DNA of 64,000 bases, from assembly GCF_015832195.1 (NCBI RefSeq), contig NC_052018.1, positions 57,907,666 through 57,971,665 of the forward strand, in the 5' to 3' direction. Positions 54,134-64,000 of this stretch are shown here, one piece after another (within the stretch, counting starts at the first letter, position 1; each line of letters opens with the position of its first letter). The notes under the pieces were generated by a model. It was given only the letters and a program-made list of their open reading frames with translations, did no database searches and had not been told where the DNA came from. This DNA comes from Motacilla alba alba. Lineage: Eukaryota > Chordata > Aves > Passeriformes > Motacillidae. Both the position numbers and the translations under genes were made by a program.

Positions 54134-56411
54134 CAGAGAAAGAACAGAGCATGTATTTTGTAAAAAGTTTTTAATGTATAATTTGTTTCCTTGTTGGGCA
54201 AAGATCTTTTGAAACACTTAAGCCATGGCTGTCTTGTATCCATAGGTCTGTCTTTATCCCAAGCGTGTGTTACAGGCTGTCCAGCTGATTATGTGCTTGT
54301 TGTGGTGAAGCTGGTTGTTCAGACAGGGCACTGCTCCTTCTGAAGCACTGTTTTGCTCCTGTTCATGGCTAATGAAGCCTCCTGCTGTGCTGGCTCCCGA
54401 CCTAGAGTTCTTCCCTGGCAGTACACAACGGCCCAGTAACAACAGAGGAACATCCATCAAGCGGGGATGTGGACAGGGCACAGCTTTTTTCTGCTTCATT
54501 TTGCAGGTTTTAACGGCCACACTTGTAAAAGTGGAGGGTATTTCCATTTGAAGGGGTATTCAAACAAGCTGAATTACAAACCATGTGCTTTCATTTGTCT
54601 CAGTAACTTTGCTTTCCTGGTTCTTCCTAAAACCTGTAGCAAAACAAGCCTTAAGCACAGGATACTGCATTGAACTTTCCAAACTGCTACTCCTCAGGAA
54701 ACTCTCGCTGACTGACTGTTGGTTCCTTCAATAACAAAAATGCGACAGAACAATAGGGTGAATCGAGACAATAGGCCATTGTTTTTTTAGGTAAAAAGCG
54801 GTGAAATAATGATGAGAGAGTTTATTTTCCTGATGACGTTTTCCATCCTGTCGCTTTGCTCTGCTTACGCACATCTGCATGTTATGGGCTTTTGCAGTGT
54901 AGCCTTGGTTCCCTTCTACAGAGCCACATTTGGAGACTTAATTATCTCAGGAACTCTGTAGTAATTGAGGGGTTTGTTTTGGTTCTTGAAATCATGCTTC
55001 GTTATTTATAAACTCAAAACTATAATTATGGACAGTAGAGCAAACTGGGGACAATTAATTGTCTGTGCCTTCCCTGGAGTAGCACGGAAATGTCTGCTGA
55101 CTGCATTTCAGTGCTATTCATAGCGTGGTCCTCCAGCACTATGGGGATTGCTGTGAAGATAAGTATAAAAACTAGAGCAATTTAATATTTAATCCTTACT
55201 AGATGATAGAGCTCATAACAGCCTAGACTGTGGATGCTTTAATTACATTGGGGCATGACAAACATGATAAGTAGAAAGTCAGATTCAAGCTGTCAGAGCT
55301 GCTGGGAAGAGAGATTTCTTATATTTTCTATTAAATTGTGCCACAAAATGCAACTCAATGCTATTCATACACACAACAGTGTTGTAAATTAGTCTTGCAC
55401 ACACTCATCTATCTAGCCAAGAAATAGCCAAAGAGTTTTGGAAGAAAATAAGTGTGGTTTCAAGACATAGTTTTCCTAGTAGCTTCCTTACAAGAAAAAT
55501 AAACAAAGTTTTCCCTCCATTTTGTCCAGAGAAATTCAGAAAATACACAATTGTGCCTTTCTTGGAGTCACTGTGGTTCCCCTGCAGGTGCACTAGAATT
55601 GTCCCCATGCAGTATGGTATACTAAATGTGGCACTGTCTGATTGCCTGTGAAGCTTGCATATGGATGGTTGAGCAACAAGTTTTATAAGTCATCTCAAGC
55701 TGATGCTTGAGACTTTCTATAGTGTTGTCTCCATCTTATCCCTTCAGGCCACACATGCTGGGACCATTCATCTGGCCCAGCAGTTTCTCCCTAAAACACC
55801 ATTCCAGCTCATTTAGTTGAGAGGTGGCAAACATCCTGTAATTTTTCTACTGTCATGTGCACAGGATTTGTTATATTGTTTAGATAGCTTCAGTAATTCA
55901 AGGAAAGCTGAAATGGCCACTTTTGTCATAGCTTTTCCTCCACCCCATCTAGTTAACTAGCTCCAAAATCTCTCATGCTATTGCATTTTTGGTCCTTTGA
56001 TCCAAAGGGATTGAGCTATTGGCCACCAGCTGAGCCGCTTCCTCTAGAAGAGTTTAACGTGAAAACTTTTTAAGATGAGTCTTACTGGTAGGTGTGTCAC
56101 TTGTTGCATGGATGTGACTGTGGGACTCCTTTGTTTTTTGCATCTACTCTGGCAATGTTGTCACATGGCAGAACCAGAGCTTTATAAGGCAGCTTGCCAA
56201 GCTTATCCCTTGCGTTTGCTGAAGTGTGTTTAGCACCATGCAGTTGTTTATTGTCAGAAGATCTGCTTTCTCTAGTGACTGAATACTTTTTATTGCTACT
56301 GCTGAACTAATTCTGCAATGACATTGAAATACTTCAGAATGCATGCAACAGGTTTCTTCATTTGTAGTGTGAAATTCAAGCTTCCAGAATTTCAGTTGCT
56401 ATGAACATGAA

Positions 56412-56417
56412 AATAAA
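56412..56417 (+). promoter_or_regulatory. AATAAA hexamer with GT-rich downstream element
   Basis: AATAAA followed by GTCTGTGTGCTACCG. It is a textbook arrangement for a cleavage site and could be a distal poly(A) site of MTHFD1L about 2.85 kb into the proposed last exon. No transcript evidence is available from sequence. Confidence 0.3.
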
Positions 56418-57884
56418 GTCTGTGTGCTACCGTTTAGTTTGCACAAGTGGTGCCTGTCTGAATTCATTAATAAATACATCCATTATTTAATATTGTTTTC
56501 TCTCTCTATGATCTTGTCTACTTAAACAGTGACTTTCCTTTTGTTTTTTAATTCCTCATAAGCCATTTAGTCTTGTCATGCCCATGTCTGCAGCTAAACA
56601 CAGCTATGCCAAGGAAGGAGAGGAACTCAGCCATGGTGTGGTGAAGTGCCAGATGTGAGCAAAGGATGGGACTCTTACCTGGCTTCCCAGAACCCAGGAA
56701 AGCATCTGGTGCCTGGCTGTTGCCACAAAGGGCCATGCACTGCAGGGTTGTCCACGGGTTCTTCTCCATCAGTACAGTCCTTTTGAAGTTGGTTTGTGCT
56801 TGGGGAAGGACACACTAGGCTAACATCCTGTCCTGGTCCCAAAATAATCTTGCTGCTGCCTTTGGTCCTTGACGTGAAGGGCTGGGTCAGATGCAAGGGT
56901 CAGTTGGACACTTTTCACCTCTCAGTTGTTGGCTGGATTTGTGCGAAGCAGTGTCAGGTACCGGAATATTATGTGTGGGCTTCTCAAGGTGGGATTCAAG
57001 CACAAGGGATGCAAAAGCTTCAGGAATTATGGGTGCCAAATCATTAGGCCATAACAGAGCAGAAAACATCCTGGGAGCATGAATTAATAAAATGCAGACG
57101 GTATTGAGCATTGCAGGCACATAGTGGAGAGTGCTCCTGTTTTCTAAATACCTAAATGAAGTCCCAGGCATGTGGTTTGCATTAGTACTGGGTTTTTAAC
57201 ATGCTTCTCATGGCTAGATTTCCAAACAGCTTCTCTGCAATGTTTCAGCCAGGACCTTATCCATATGGAACAGGTCTCAAGCACTGGGTTTGTTCTTGGT
57301 GGCCCATGGGTTTGCCCTGCTGACAGCCACCCAATCAGCCAGAGGTGAGTGTGGGAGGCATGTGCAAACTCTCCCCTCCACAGAATTACTGGAGTGGTGA
57401 GGGAGGCTGTTCCCCCTTTAAACATGCAGGTTTTCATAGAATTTTCTTTGGAGAAAATATTTTAGAGAAAAATTTTAAGGCCAAGATATGACCCCCTGCT
57501 TGAGAGGGTTGGAATGGAAACACTGAAAGCTCCTTCAGGCATTTGTCCTGAGAACAGGACTGCTGTGCTATACATGTAACCCTTCACTGCAGAGTTAAGG
57601 CCAGAATGTTTATGTAAAGTAAGCTAAATTCAAATATTGTCACAAGTGTGGCCATAATAATAGTTCCCTACTCCACGTGGTTGAGTGTAACGTATTACAT
57701 ACATACAAGCATGAGCAAGAATCAATTTGTGCATGCAGTTTTTATGTAAAATCTTCAATATTTGCTTCCCCAGTAAAATTTTTACCCAAAACCTTTTGAG
57801 TAATGATTGGGAGGAGCTAAACTGCTACATACCAGCATAGGCTCAACTGGGCAACATTCTGACAAACCTTTTTAAATCAACCCT

Positions 57885-57932
57885 GCACTGGGTGATCTCC
57901 AGGTCCTTTCCAAGGTAAACTGTTCTATGCTC
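57885..57932 (+). repeat. Possible CR1 3' tail fragment
   Basis: CCCTGCACTGGGTGATCTCC followed by AGGTCCTTTCCAAGG and CTGTTCTATG resembles the CR1 end 'gatgatctccagaggtcccttccaac…attctatg'. It is only about 48 bp and has no further CR1 sequence upstream, so the call is tentative. Confidence 0.4.
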
Positions 57933-60816
57933 CTCTGAGCTGAGATGTTAGCAGAAAAAGTTAGCACTGAGGAAGCCCAGAGCTGGAATACACCCCACAC
58001 ACATGCCACAGGCACCTTAAGAACTTCACTTTGCAGAGTACTAATAAAAAAGAGGATGTATCAAATACAAGTCATGCCCACTTCTATGCAATACACTAAA
58101 TCAAGGTTTAAGTTATGACATTTTAAAAGCTAAATTGTTTCCCACTGGGCAATTTCCATCATGCTCTTTCAACTCAATTACCATCAACATCTGGTCAAAG
58201 TTACATTCTTAATGCCAAAGAAGAGTTTCAGCTTTTCAGGATATAGCCTGTTAGTTGCCTGTATAATGCAGGCCCTGCATGTTCTTATCACACACAGAGC
58301 TTGTATTTATTCTTCAGAAAAATACAATTATGGCCGTATTTGTAAAAAACATGTATTTATGTATGTGACATGTAGCTGCACCAATATATGAACTCCAGGA
58401 TATTTCCTTCCATTGTCTTTTTTGAGGAAAGACTGAAGGGGAAAACAGAGAGGAGAATGTCTGACTTGGGACAGCAGACCAGCCCCTACACAGCTTTCAG
58501 TCACACAGAATCTCTGCAAGGACACAACATCCCTTTATTCACTGGTTCTGTGCTTGGGTGCAACACCTATTCCCACTCGGCTCCCACTCATCTCTATCAC
58601 CTTGCTGTCTCCATTGCAGTCAGAAAAAGTTCTATTTGCCAACCTGTTGGTTTTTCTCCAGTGTTTGAGGTAAGTGAGCTCTCCCTGAGGGAGGTTTCTA
58701 GGGAGAGCAACAAAACCAACAACTGCCATCTGCTCTTTATGACATTAGCTTGAGGTGGCAGTTTCATGAACCAGGCCTTGCACATCAGTGCCATACAGAG
58801 GTTGATTTTTTCCCCCATGTTTAGAGTGTTCAACTGCTGTCATTCAGTGTCAGACATTAGCAGCTGGCAAAAGCTTGTTCATCCAGGATGAAACCTGTAT
58901 CTAATTCTGCTTCTTGAACTACTGAAAGTCAGGCAGACCTTAAACCTCAGTCCTGCCAGTAGTAACCAAGTATCCAAGTTACTTAATTCTCAATAGTATG
59001 GGAGAAATGAAAATAATAAAAGAAGAAAAATGATCAAGATGGTAAATGAAAGAACAAAGCATAGGAATCAAGTTCACTCTTTTGGGACAGATTTGTACAA
59101 AAGCAGTTGTAAATCAAGGTAAATCTAAAAAGTAATTTCACTAAATCTCACATAAAAAATTCCTTTAAGTGGAGCAGTATATAACTTAGCACCAACAGTT
59201 CTGAAGAAGGCGATATATAAAGCAAAAGTGCATTTAACTGCAAATTGCTGCTGAAAAGGGGCCTTTTAATACTAATTTGATATTAAAGAAATACACTAAA
59301 TCAGCACAATGTATTGAAGTGTAACTAGGAAATAGTAGATAAAGGGATGACCAGCAAGTGAAAAATATTGTCATTTAAAAAAAAAAAGTCTAGAATGGCT
59401 TCTGTGATAATAATACAGTTAGAAAGTTAATGCTGCTTGAGATGACCAAGAGCCAATTCATAGCAAGGTGTTGTAAGCTGTTTCCCATCAATTCCACCTC
59501 ACAGTATGGATTACATGGATTACCAGATCCCCAGAGACAGGAAGAAGACCTTGCATTGAGCTTGTGCCTGGCATTACCTTCAACAGCTGCAGGGGATCAG
59601 AGGGGTGGCAACAATTGCCATGGAGCCCAGAGATGGGGAGACTCCAGGCTCAGATTCCTGTATCTACTGAGTCCTCCTCATACGTGCCTCCTCTGTGGCA
59701 GGTCACTGCAACAGATAACCTCACCTTGGCTAAATTTGGACATCTCCATCCCACAACTGCAGTTACTCAGCAACAAACAAACCACATGCCAGCCTGGAGG
59801 CCGAAATGGAAGAGTTATACCCAGTATGATTTAAGCATGTCTGGGAGCTGTGCAGACAACCTGCAATTATCAAACCAAGAGTTTCACGAGCTGTTTAAAA
59901 GACAGATGGTTTCTTTTTCTAACCTTTTGGGAAAGACCAACAGCATCCTCATCCAACACCATGCTTGGGGAAGGAGTACTTGAGTGCAAAAATTATTCCT
60001 TAAAACACTGCTTTTCTGCTGGTATTCAGTTTTGTCCCTTTAAGCTCTGACAAAAGAAAAAACTCCCAAAACCTCACTCTCTCCCAGTGAGAGGATCCCA
60101 TTTGCATATCTGCAAATGGATTCTTACTCCAAACATGTCTAATGCTCAGGTTTTTCCACTGTTTGAAGACAAGTGGTAGGAACAAACTGACAGAAGAGTA
60201 CACTGTTTAATCCTGTATAAGGGATGATAAAGTGAACCTACAGAGCCAAATCCAAACATTTAGAGAGACAAGCCTGGATGCACAGGAGCAATTAGGCTTG
60301 CATACTTGGGAAAACTGCTTGGGGAGGACCTTTTTCATAACTCCTGAAGTGAAGTGGCTGTGATACTCAGCTGTGGCAGGCAGACATGCTGGGAGAGCCA
60401 TACCTTATTTAGTGCAACTGAAATGGAAACAGTCCAAGTAACCATTTACTCATCTACATAAACTTGAACCTTAAATTTAGCAGCATTTCACCTTTTGACC
60501 TAGAATTTTACATTGCCTCAACCAGCTTGACTTGAGCCTGAACAGCTACAGAAATGTTTACAGCCATCTGCTGCAGCAGGATAGAAGAAAACCTTGCCTG
60601 GATTTTGAAACCAGTGTCTGGGGATGCTGCAGACACAATCAGCACTGGATACTTGGACTCACTGCAGACATTTGCCATCACGCCACAAGCCCAAGGCCAG
60701 GCCAGAACACCCCACAGCACCCCACTCTACAAACAGGGCAAATCCTGCTCCCTGCAGCCCACCACCAGGTGAAGGAATCAACGTTTACTATGTGGAAAGA
60801 TGTGCATGACAGATGT

Positions 60817-60858
60817 AAAAAAAAAAAAAAAAAAAAAAAAAACAAAAACAAAAACAAG
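60817..60858 (+). repeat. A26 run followed by (CAAAAA)n
   Basis: Twenty-six A and then CAAAAACAAAAACAAG. It has the form of a retroposon tail, but no SINE, LINE or processed gene could be recognised upstream, so it is listed as a simple repeat. Confidence 0.85.
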
Positions 60859-61114
60859 AAACCTCTCCCAAGATTTATAAACTTAAATGCTGGACTCAAA
60901 AAGTCAAGTACATGCTTAAAATTCTACATTATTTATTTAAATGCCAGTGCCCAGCAGGCAAATAGATTTTTTAAAAAATACTTTCAATAGAGGTAAGGAA
61001 TCCAGTATCGAGTCAGCAGGTTATAACTCTAATTTTTTCTAATAAAAATATTTTAGAATTTAAATTTTCAGTCAGATCTGATACAGATGCTGGCCCTATC
61101 CACACTGCTTACAC

Positions 61115-61172
61115 AGAGCCACTCAGGATGGAAAGGATCTCTGGAGCTCCCCAGGTCCCATCCCACCACATG
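61115..61172 (-). repeat. Possible CR1 3' tail fragment, minus orientation
   Basis: CACTCAGGATGGAAAGGATC followed by TCTGGAGCTCCCCAGGTCCC resembles the reverse complement of a CR1 end ('cacaggatgg..ggaagggacctctggagatcatc.agtcc'). Short, diverged and tentative. Confidence 0.4.
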
Positions 61173-61818
61173 CTCAGTATTGTATTTATTGTACTAAACA
61201 AAATTTTTTAAAGTAAATTTATATTTTCATGTGCAGATTTAGGGACTAGCTTACACAATGTAGGGCTGCTTAGCAGCTGTAAATTGAAGGACTTGCTTAT
61301 TCATGCAATGTGCTGGACAACCAAAGGCTTTCTGCAAAGGTGGGACAGCCAGAACCAGCCAGTCCCTGGGACTGTGGAAGCATGGCACAGCTATTCCCCT
61401 ACAACCCCTCAAAGGAGCCACATTAAGACCACTAACCTGCTCATTCTCTTGGATGAGTTGTCATAGTCCAAGTCACATCTTGCAGACTTTCAGAGCACTG
61501 GCCTAATCACTCACTTCAAAGCACTTGAGGGGAAAAACAAGAAGAAAAAGCCTGAACACCCAAAGGAAACAACTCTTACTCCACCCCCCCAGCCCTCAGG
61601 TGTGTTAAGGTTCTCCAGAACAATGAGGTCTGGCAGGTGCTGCCTACCTGTAGGGGCACAGTTTGGGGTAATTGGGAGGGGGGCTGAACTAAGCCTCATC
61701 CCCAATGGGCTGCAGCTGTGAAAAGCAGGTGAACAGTACTGAAAGCAATGAAACATGGAGTGTCCAGGTGCACTGACCAACCACCAAAGGGACACACAGG
61801 GGCAATGCAGTAAGGTGA

Positions 61819-61831
61819 GGGGTATAAAAGG
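61819..61831 (+). promoter_or_regulatory. TATA-box-like element (GGTATAAAAGG)
   Basis: A perfect TATAAAA core with G-rich flanks, an arrangement typical of polymerase II core promoters and LTRs. No coding exon follows within about 300 bp that I can recognise. Function unproven. Confidence 0.4.
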
Positions 61832-61873
61832 TTGGGCTTTTATAGGAGGATAAGAGTGAAGGGTACTTGCAGT

Positions 61874-61992
61874 CTTCTGAGGTGGTGGTAGTCTGTACGG
61901 GCAGATGCTTGAAGCCTTCTGAAGTGGTATGGTGTTACTCTGTATGGGTTGAAGCCTTCTGAAATTGTATGATGACACTCTGTGCATTGTGA
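61874..61992 (+). repeat. Three-copy imperfect tandem repeat, about 40-bp period
   Basis: Units begin CTTCTGAGGTGG (61874), CTTCTGAAGTGG (61916) and CTTCTGAAATTG (61956). Each continues through TCTGT…GGG toward TTGAAGC. Spacing is 42 and 40 bp; the third unit is the most diverged. The repeat lies about 50 bp downstream of the TATA-like element. On the minus strand it yields repeated RRLQ / SEGF-like peptide segments in a 158-codon frame, which I regard as a by-product. Confidence 0.8.
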
Positions 61993-62078
61993 CTGTCTCA
62001 ACTGCAGCATATGCTGCAACACCTACTCACACCAGCTCCTTACCTGGGAGTTTTGGTCTCACAGTGTTTAACAGACTT

Positions 62079-64000
62079 AGGTGTTTGGATCAGTAGCCAG
62101 TGCCCCAGTGGAGGCAGCAAAACTGCAGCCCCTCCACAGCCCCCTTCTATGAAAGCAGATGGATGGCTTTAAGCCACCAGCTCTGGATGCCTCAGCCCAT
62201 GCAGGCAGCCTTGCCCCAGGGCAGGTGGGACAGTGCTGCAGGAACCATTCTACTGCTAAGGAAGGTTGGTGGGAATAGCTGGTATGACTGAATCCTGGCC
62301 TTAGAAATCAGCATCCAACCACAAAATACCATGACCTGGCGCAGGTGTTTGTGAACGCACAGCAGGACTCACACACCACCTGCCTGGTTTGCAAGCACAG
62401 CGAGTGCTGCCATCTCTGTCCCGCTTGCAGCCTGCTGGATAAGCCAGCAATGCTGTTGCCAGCCCATGGTAAGATTTCCTCAGGGCTCTCAAGCTAAGGA
62501 AAAGGAGCAAGGAAGGGGAAAGAAAACTGCAATTTACTCACAGTAGTGTGCTTTTCCTCTGAAATCATTATCCTGCTGGAAACTCCCTTGGCATTCAGAA
62601 AGTATCTGTGTTTAATCCCCTGTCTTGTTCAAAATGCAAAGTACCTTGCCTTGAGACTGATAATTTAATCTCCTTTGGATAATTGCTACCAACTAGACTA
62701 ACAGCTGACAAAGGTCAAGTCATTGGTTATTCAAAGCAGGATTTCCCCCATTTTACAAAAAACTTCTACTTGATCTTTGACTTGTCAGCTGCAGCATGTG
62801 ATTGCTTTCAGCACTGGTAATCACTGCCAGGGCTGTGTGCACACACACATTTCACACACATAAATGCAAACTGGAAATGGCCTGCTCACTCATACCTCTG
62901 TGTGATACCATAGATCACTTCCAATTAATGTTCAATAGAATTTATATCCTCCCCGGCACTTTGTATACATTTGCATATATTAAATTATCCCAAGGCTTAC
63001 TAAGTAGTGAAGGGAGCTTCTTAGCCTTATTGTTATTCTTTCTCAAGGAAATTGATTTTATGTGACCATGACATTTTTGCATGTTTGTCCATCCCTTAAT
63101 ACTGAATCAGTCCCTAAGCAGCAAACTGACAGACAAGTAAATGACTATAAATTTCATGAAAGCAGAGAGACAGTGAGAGATGAAGTGGAATGGCCACAGG
63201 AGAGAGATAAGATCTTTTCCATGGTGATACAGAAATTTATGAGGAACAAACTTTCCAATTTCACTTCTTGCCAGGGTATGCTTTCATTACATCTAATATT
63301 TTAACTAACTCATAATTCTGGTTGCAATTCTATTGCTGTATTTTAGAATCAGGAGTCATGTTGCTTTAAGATTGTAAATCTGTTGCAAAGCAGTATAATA
63401 TTCATAAAATCCTAAATTGCTACAATCTCACATGCGAGGGCCCTACTCAGCCCTCAAAATGGGTCCATGAACAGGGGATAAACCCAGTGCTCTTTATTGC
63501 AGCTTATCAATAGAAAATACTCAAAACAGGGCAAACTGACTTCACTTAGTTTTTAAACTGCACAGACTGAGAGTCAGCAAAAAATGAGTTTAGAGGAGAA
63601 AATAAGCTCAGGACATCAGTGCTGCTTTGATACTCAAATCACATCAACTTTATTTGATGAAGGAAAATTCTCCATCAAAGTTTCAACAACGCATGGCAAA
63701 AGTCTCAGTTTCCGACTATTCACTGCCCATACTGGAAGGACAAATTCAGGACTTGTCTTGCAATCCTTGGACATACACTAAGAAACTACAGTTTCCTGGA
63801 ACAATAAGAAAAATTAATCTTGGCATCATTTTTCAAATTACTGTTTTCCGCACCACTGTTGGGAGCCTGCCAAAGCCCAGCTACGGAGATTTGACTCTCA
63901 CCTTCCCAGACCTGTGGCCTTGTGCTATCCCTAGGGCTGGTCCCTCTCACATGCCCCAGCAAGGGGACCTCCCTGTGTCCCTATCATTTCTTCTTTCCCC
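62079..64000. other. Intergenic DNA to the right edge, nothing recognised
   Basis: No gene, repeat family or RNA could be recognised on either strand. A short CACACACA-containing stretch lies near 62840. Frames such as 63584-63781 have no recognisable protein character. Confidence 0.55.

Larger units (their letters stand above)
53564..54155 (+). other. MTHFD1L: Putative terminal 3'-UTR exon of MTHFD1L
   Basis: Begins after the acceptor at 53563 with AAGCCTGAAAATTAAGAACT. A candidate ATTAAA signal lies at 54128, followed by a GU-rich stretch, so cleavage near 54150 is plausible. The exon would be about 590 nt, fully non-coding, and would contain an A-rich tract at 53735-53773. It is proposed only from splice and poly(A) signals. 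The end could instead be further downstream, for example at the AATAAA at 56412. Confidence 0.35.
54156..61602. other. Probable intergenic DNA downstream of MTHFD1L
   Basis: No exon, RNA gene or recognisable protein could be found on either strand. Frames of 60-150 codons occur (for example 59430-59983 and 60532-60990), but they overlap each other in different frames and contain no domain I can recognise. An AATAAA with GT-rich downstream sequence at 56412-56417 could serve a longer MTHFD1L 3' UTR. In mammals AKAP12 is the next gene in this direction, but neither its GC-rich first exon nor its large coding exon is visible here. Confidence 0.55.
61603..62078 (+). mobile_element. Possible decayed solo LTR with TATA box (tentative)
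   Basis: Seen: a clear TATAAAAGG at about 61822, preceded by a promoter-like GC-richer stretch and followed by a three-copy tandem repeat. The block starts TGTTAAGG and ends near TTTAACA (62067-62073), a 6-bp inverted match of the TG…CA kind. AGGTG occurs just before the start (61598-61602) and again at 62079-62083, but that repeat does not abut the CA end cleanly. No internal retroviral sequence, primer-binding site or second LTR is present. I could not place it in a named avian LTR family, so this is inference. Alternatives are an isolated promoter or unrelated sequence. Confidence 0.3.

Noticed and set aside
61511..61987. 158-codon minus-strand frame, the longest in the window
   Set aside because: Low-complexity, Pro/Ser/Cys-rich composition caused by the tandem repeat and pyrimidine-rich sequence. 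It has no recognisable domain.
54156..64000. Expected start of AKAP12 (the next gene in mammals)
   Set aside because: No GC-rich first exon or AKAP12-like coding sequence is visible, so it presumably lies beyond the right edge.

Overview
This window is vertebrate nuclear DNA, most likely from a bird. It is AT-rich, mostly non-coding, and low in interspersed repeats. The only clear transposons are CR1 (chicken repeat 1) LINE fragments; the best one ends in the CR1-type terminal motif (ATTCTRTG-like, read on the minus strand) and keeps a readable piece of the CR1 ORF2 C-terminus. There are no bacterial-style genes or operons. Nearly all open frames of 60-160 codons here look like chance frames in intron or intergenic DNA.

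One protein-coding gene can be supported: the 3' end of MTHFD1L, the mitochondrial monofunctional C1-tetrahydrofolate synthase (10-formyl-THF synthetase), on the + strand. Three coding exons are visible: 5955-6062 (36 codons), 7469-7621 (51 codons) and 49826-49915 (29 codons plus TGA). All join in phase 0 at GT-AG sites and together give the last 116 residues of the enzyme. The sequence before 5955 is intron running off the left edge. The 42.2 kb intron at 7622-49825 takes up about two thirds of the window.

After the stop codon the transcript may be spliced again. A good donor lies 19 nt past the stop, and a plausible 3'-UTR acceptor is at 53563/53564 with candidate poly(A) signals beyond. 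An unspliced short 3' UTR ending near an AATAAA at 50676 is the alternative. From about 54.2 kb to 64 kb I see no gene. In mammals AKAP12 follows MTHFD1L, but none of its exons can be recognised here.

Non-coding structure worth noting: two CR1 fragments in opposite orientations (16.9-17.1 kb and 19.4-20.1 kb); a dense inverted-repeat cluster with a 30-bp perfect palindrome (39.68-39.76 kb); an AAT-rich cruciform-prone locus (32.47-32.55 kb); a 10-bp-arm hairpin (31.33 kb); a short CpG-rich patch (37.42-37.60 kb); long homopolymers (A31, A26, G15, C12, polypyrimidine); and a TATA-box-plus-tandem-repeat segment (61.6-62.1 kb) that could be a decayed solo LTR. I found no convincing previously undescribed biological system; the findings are structural leads only.
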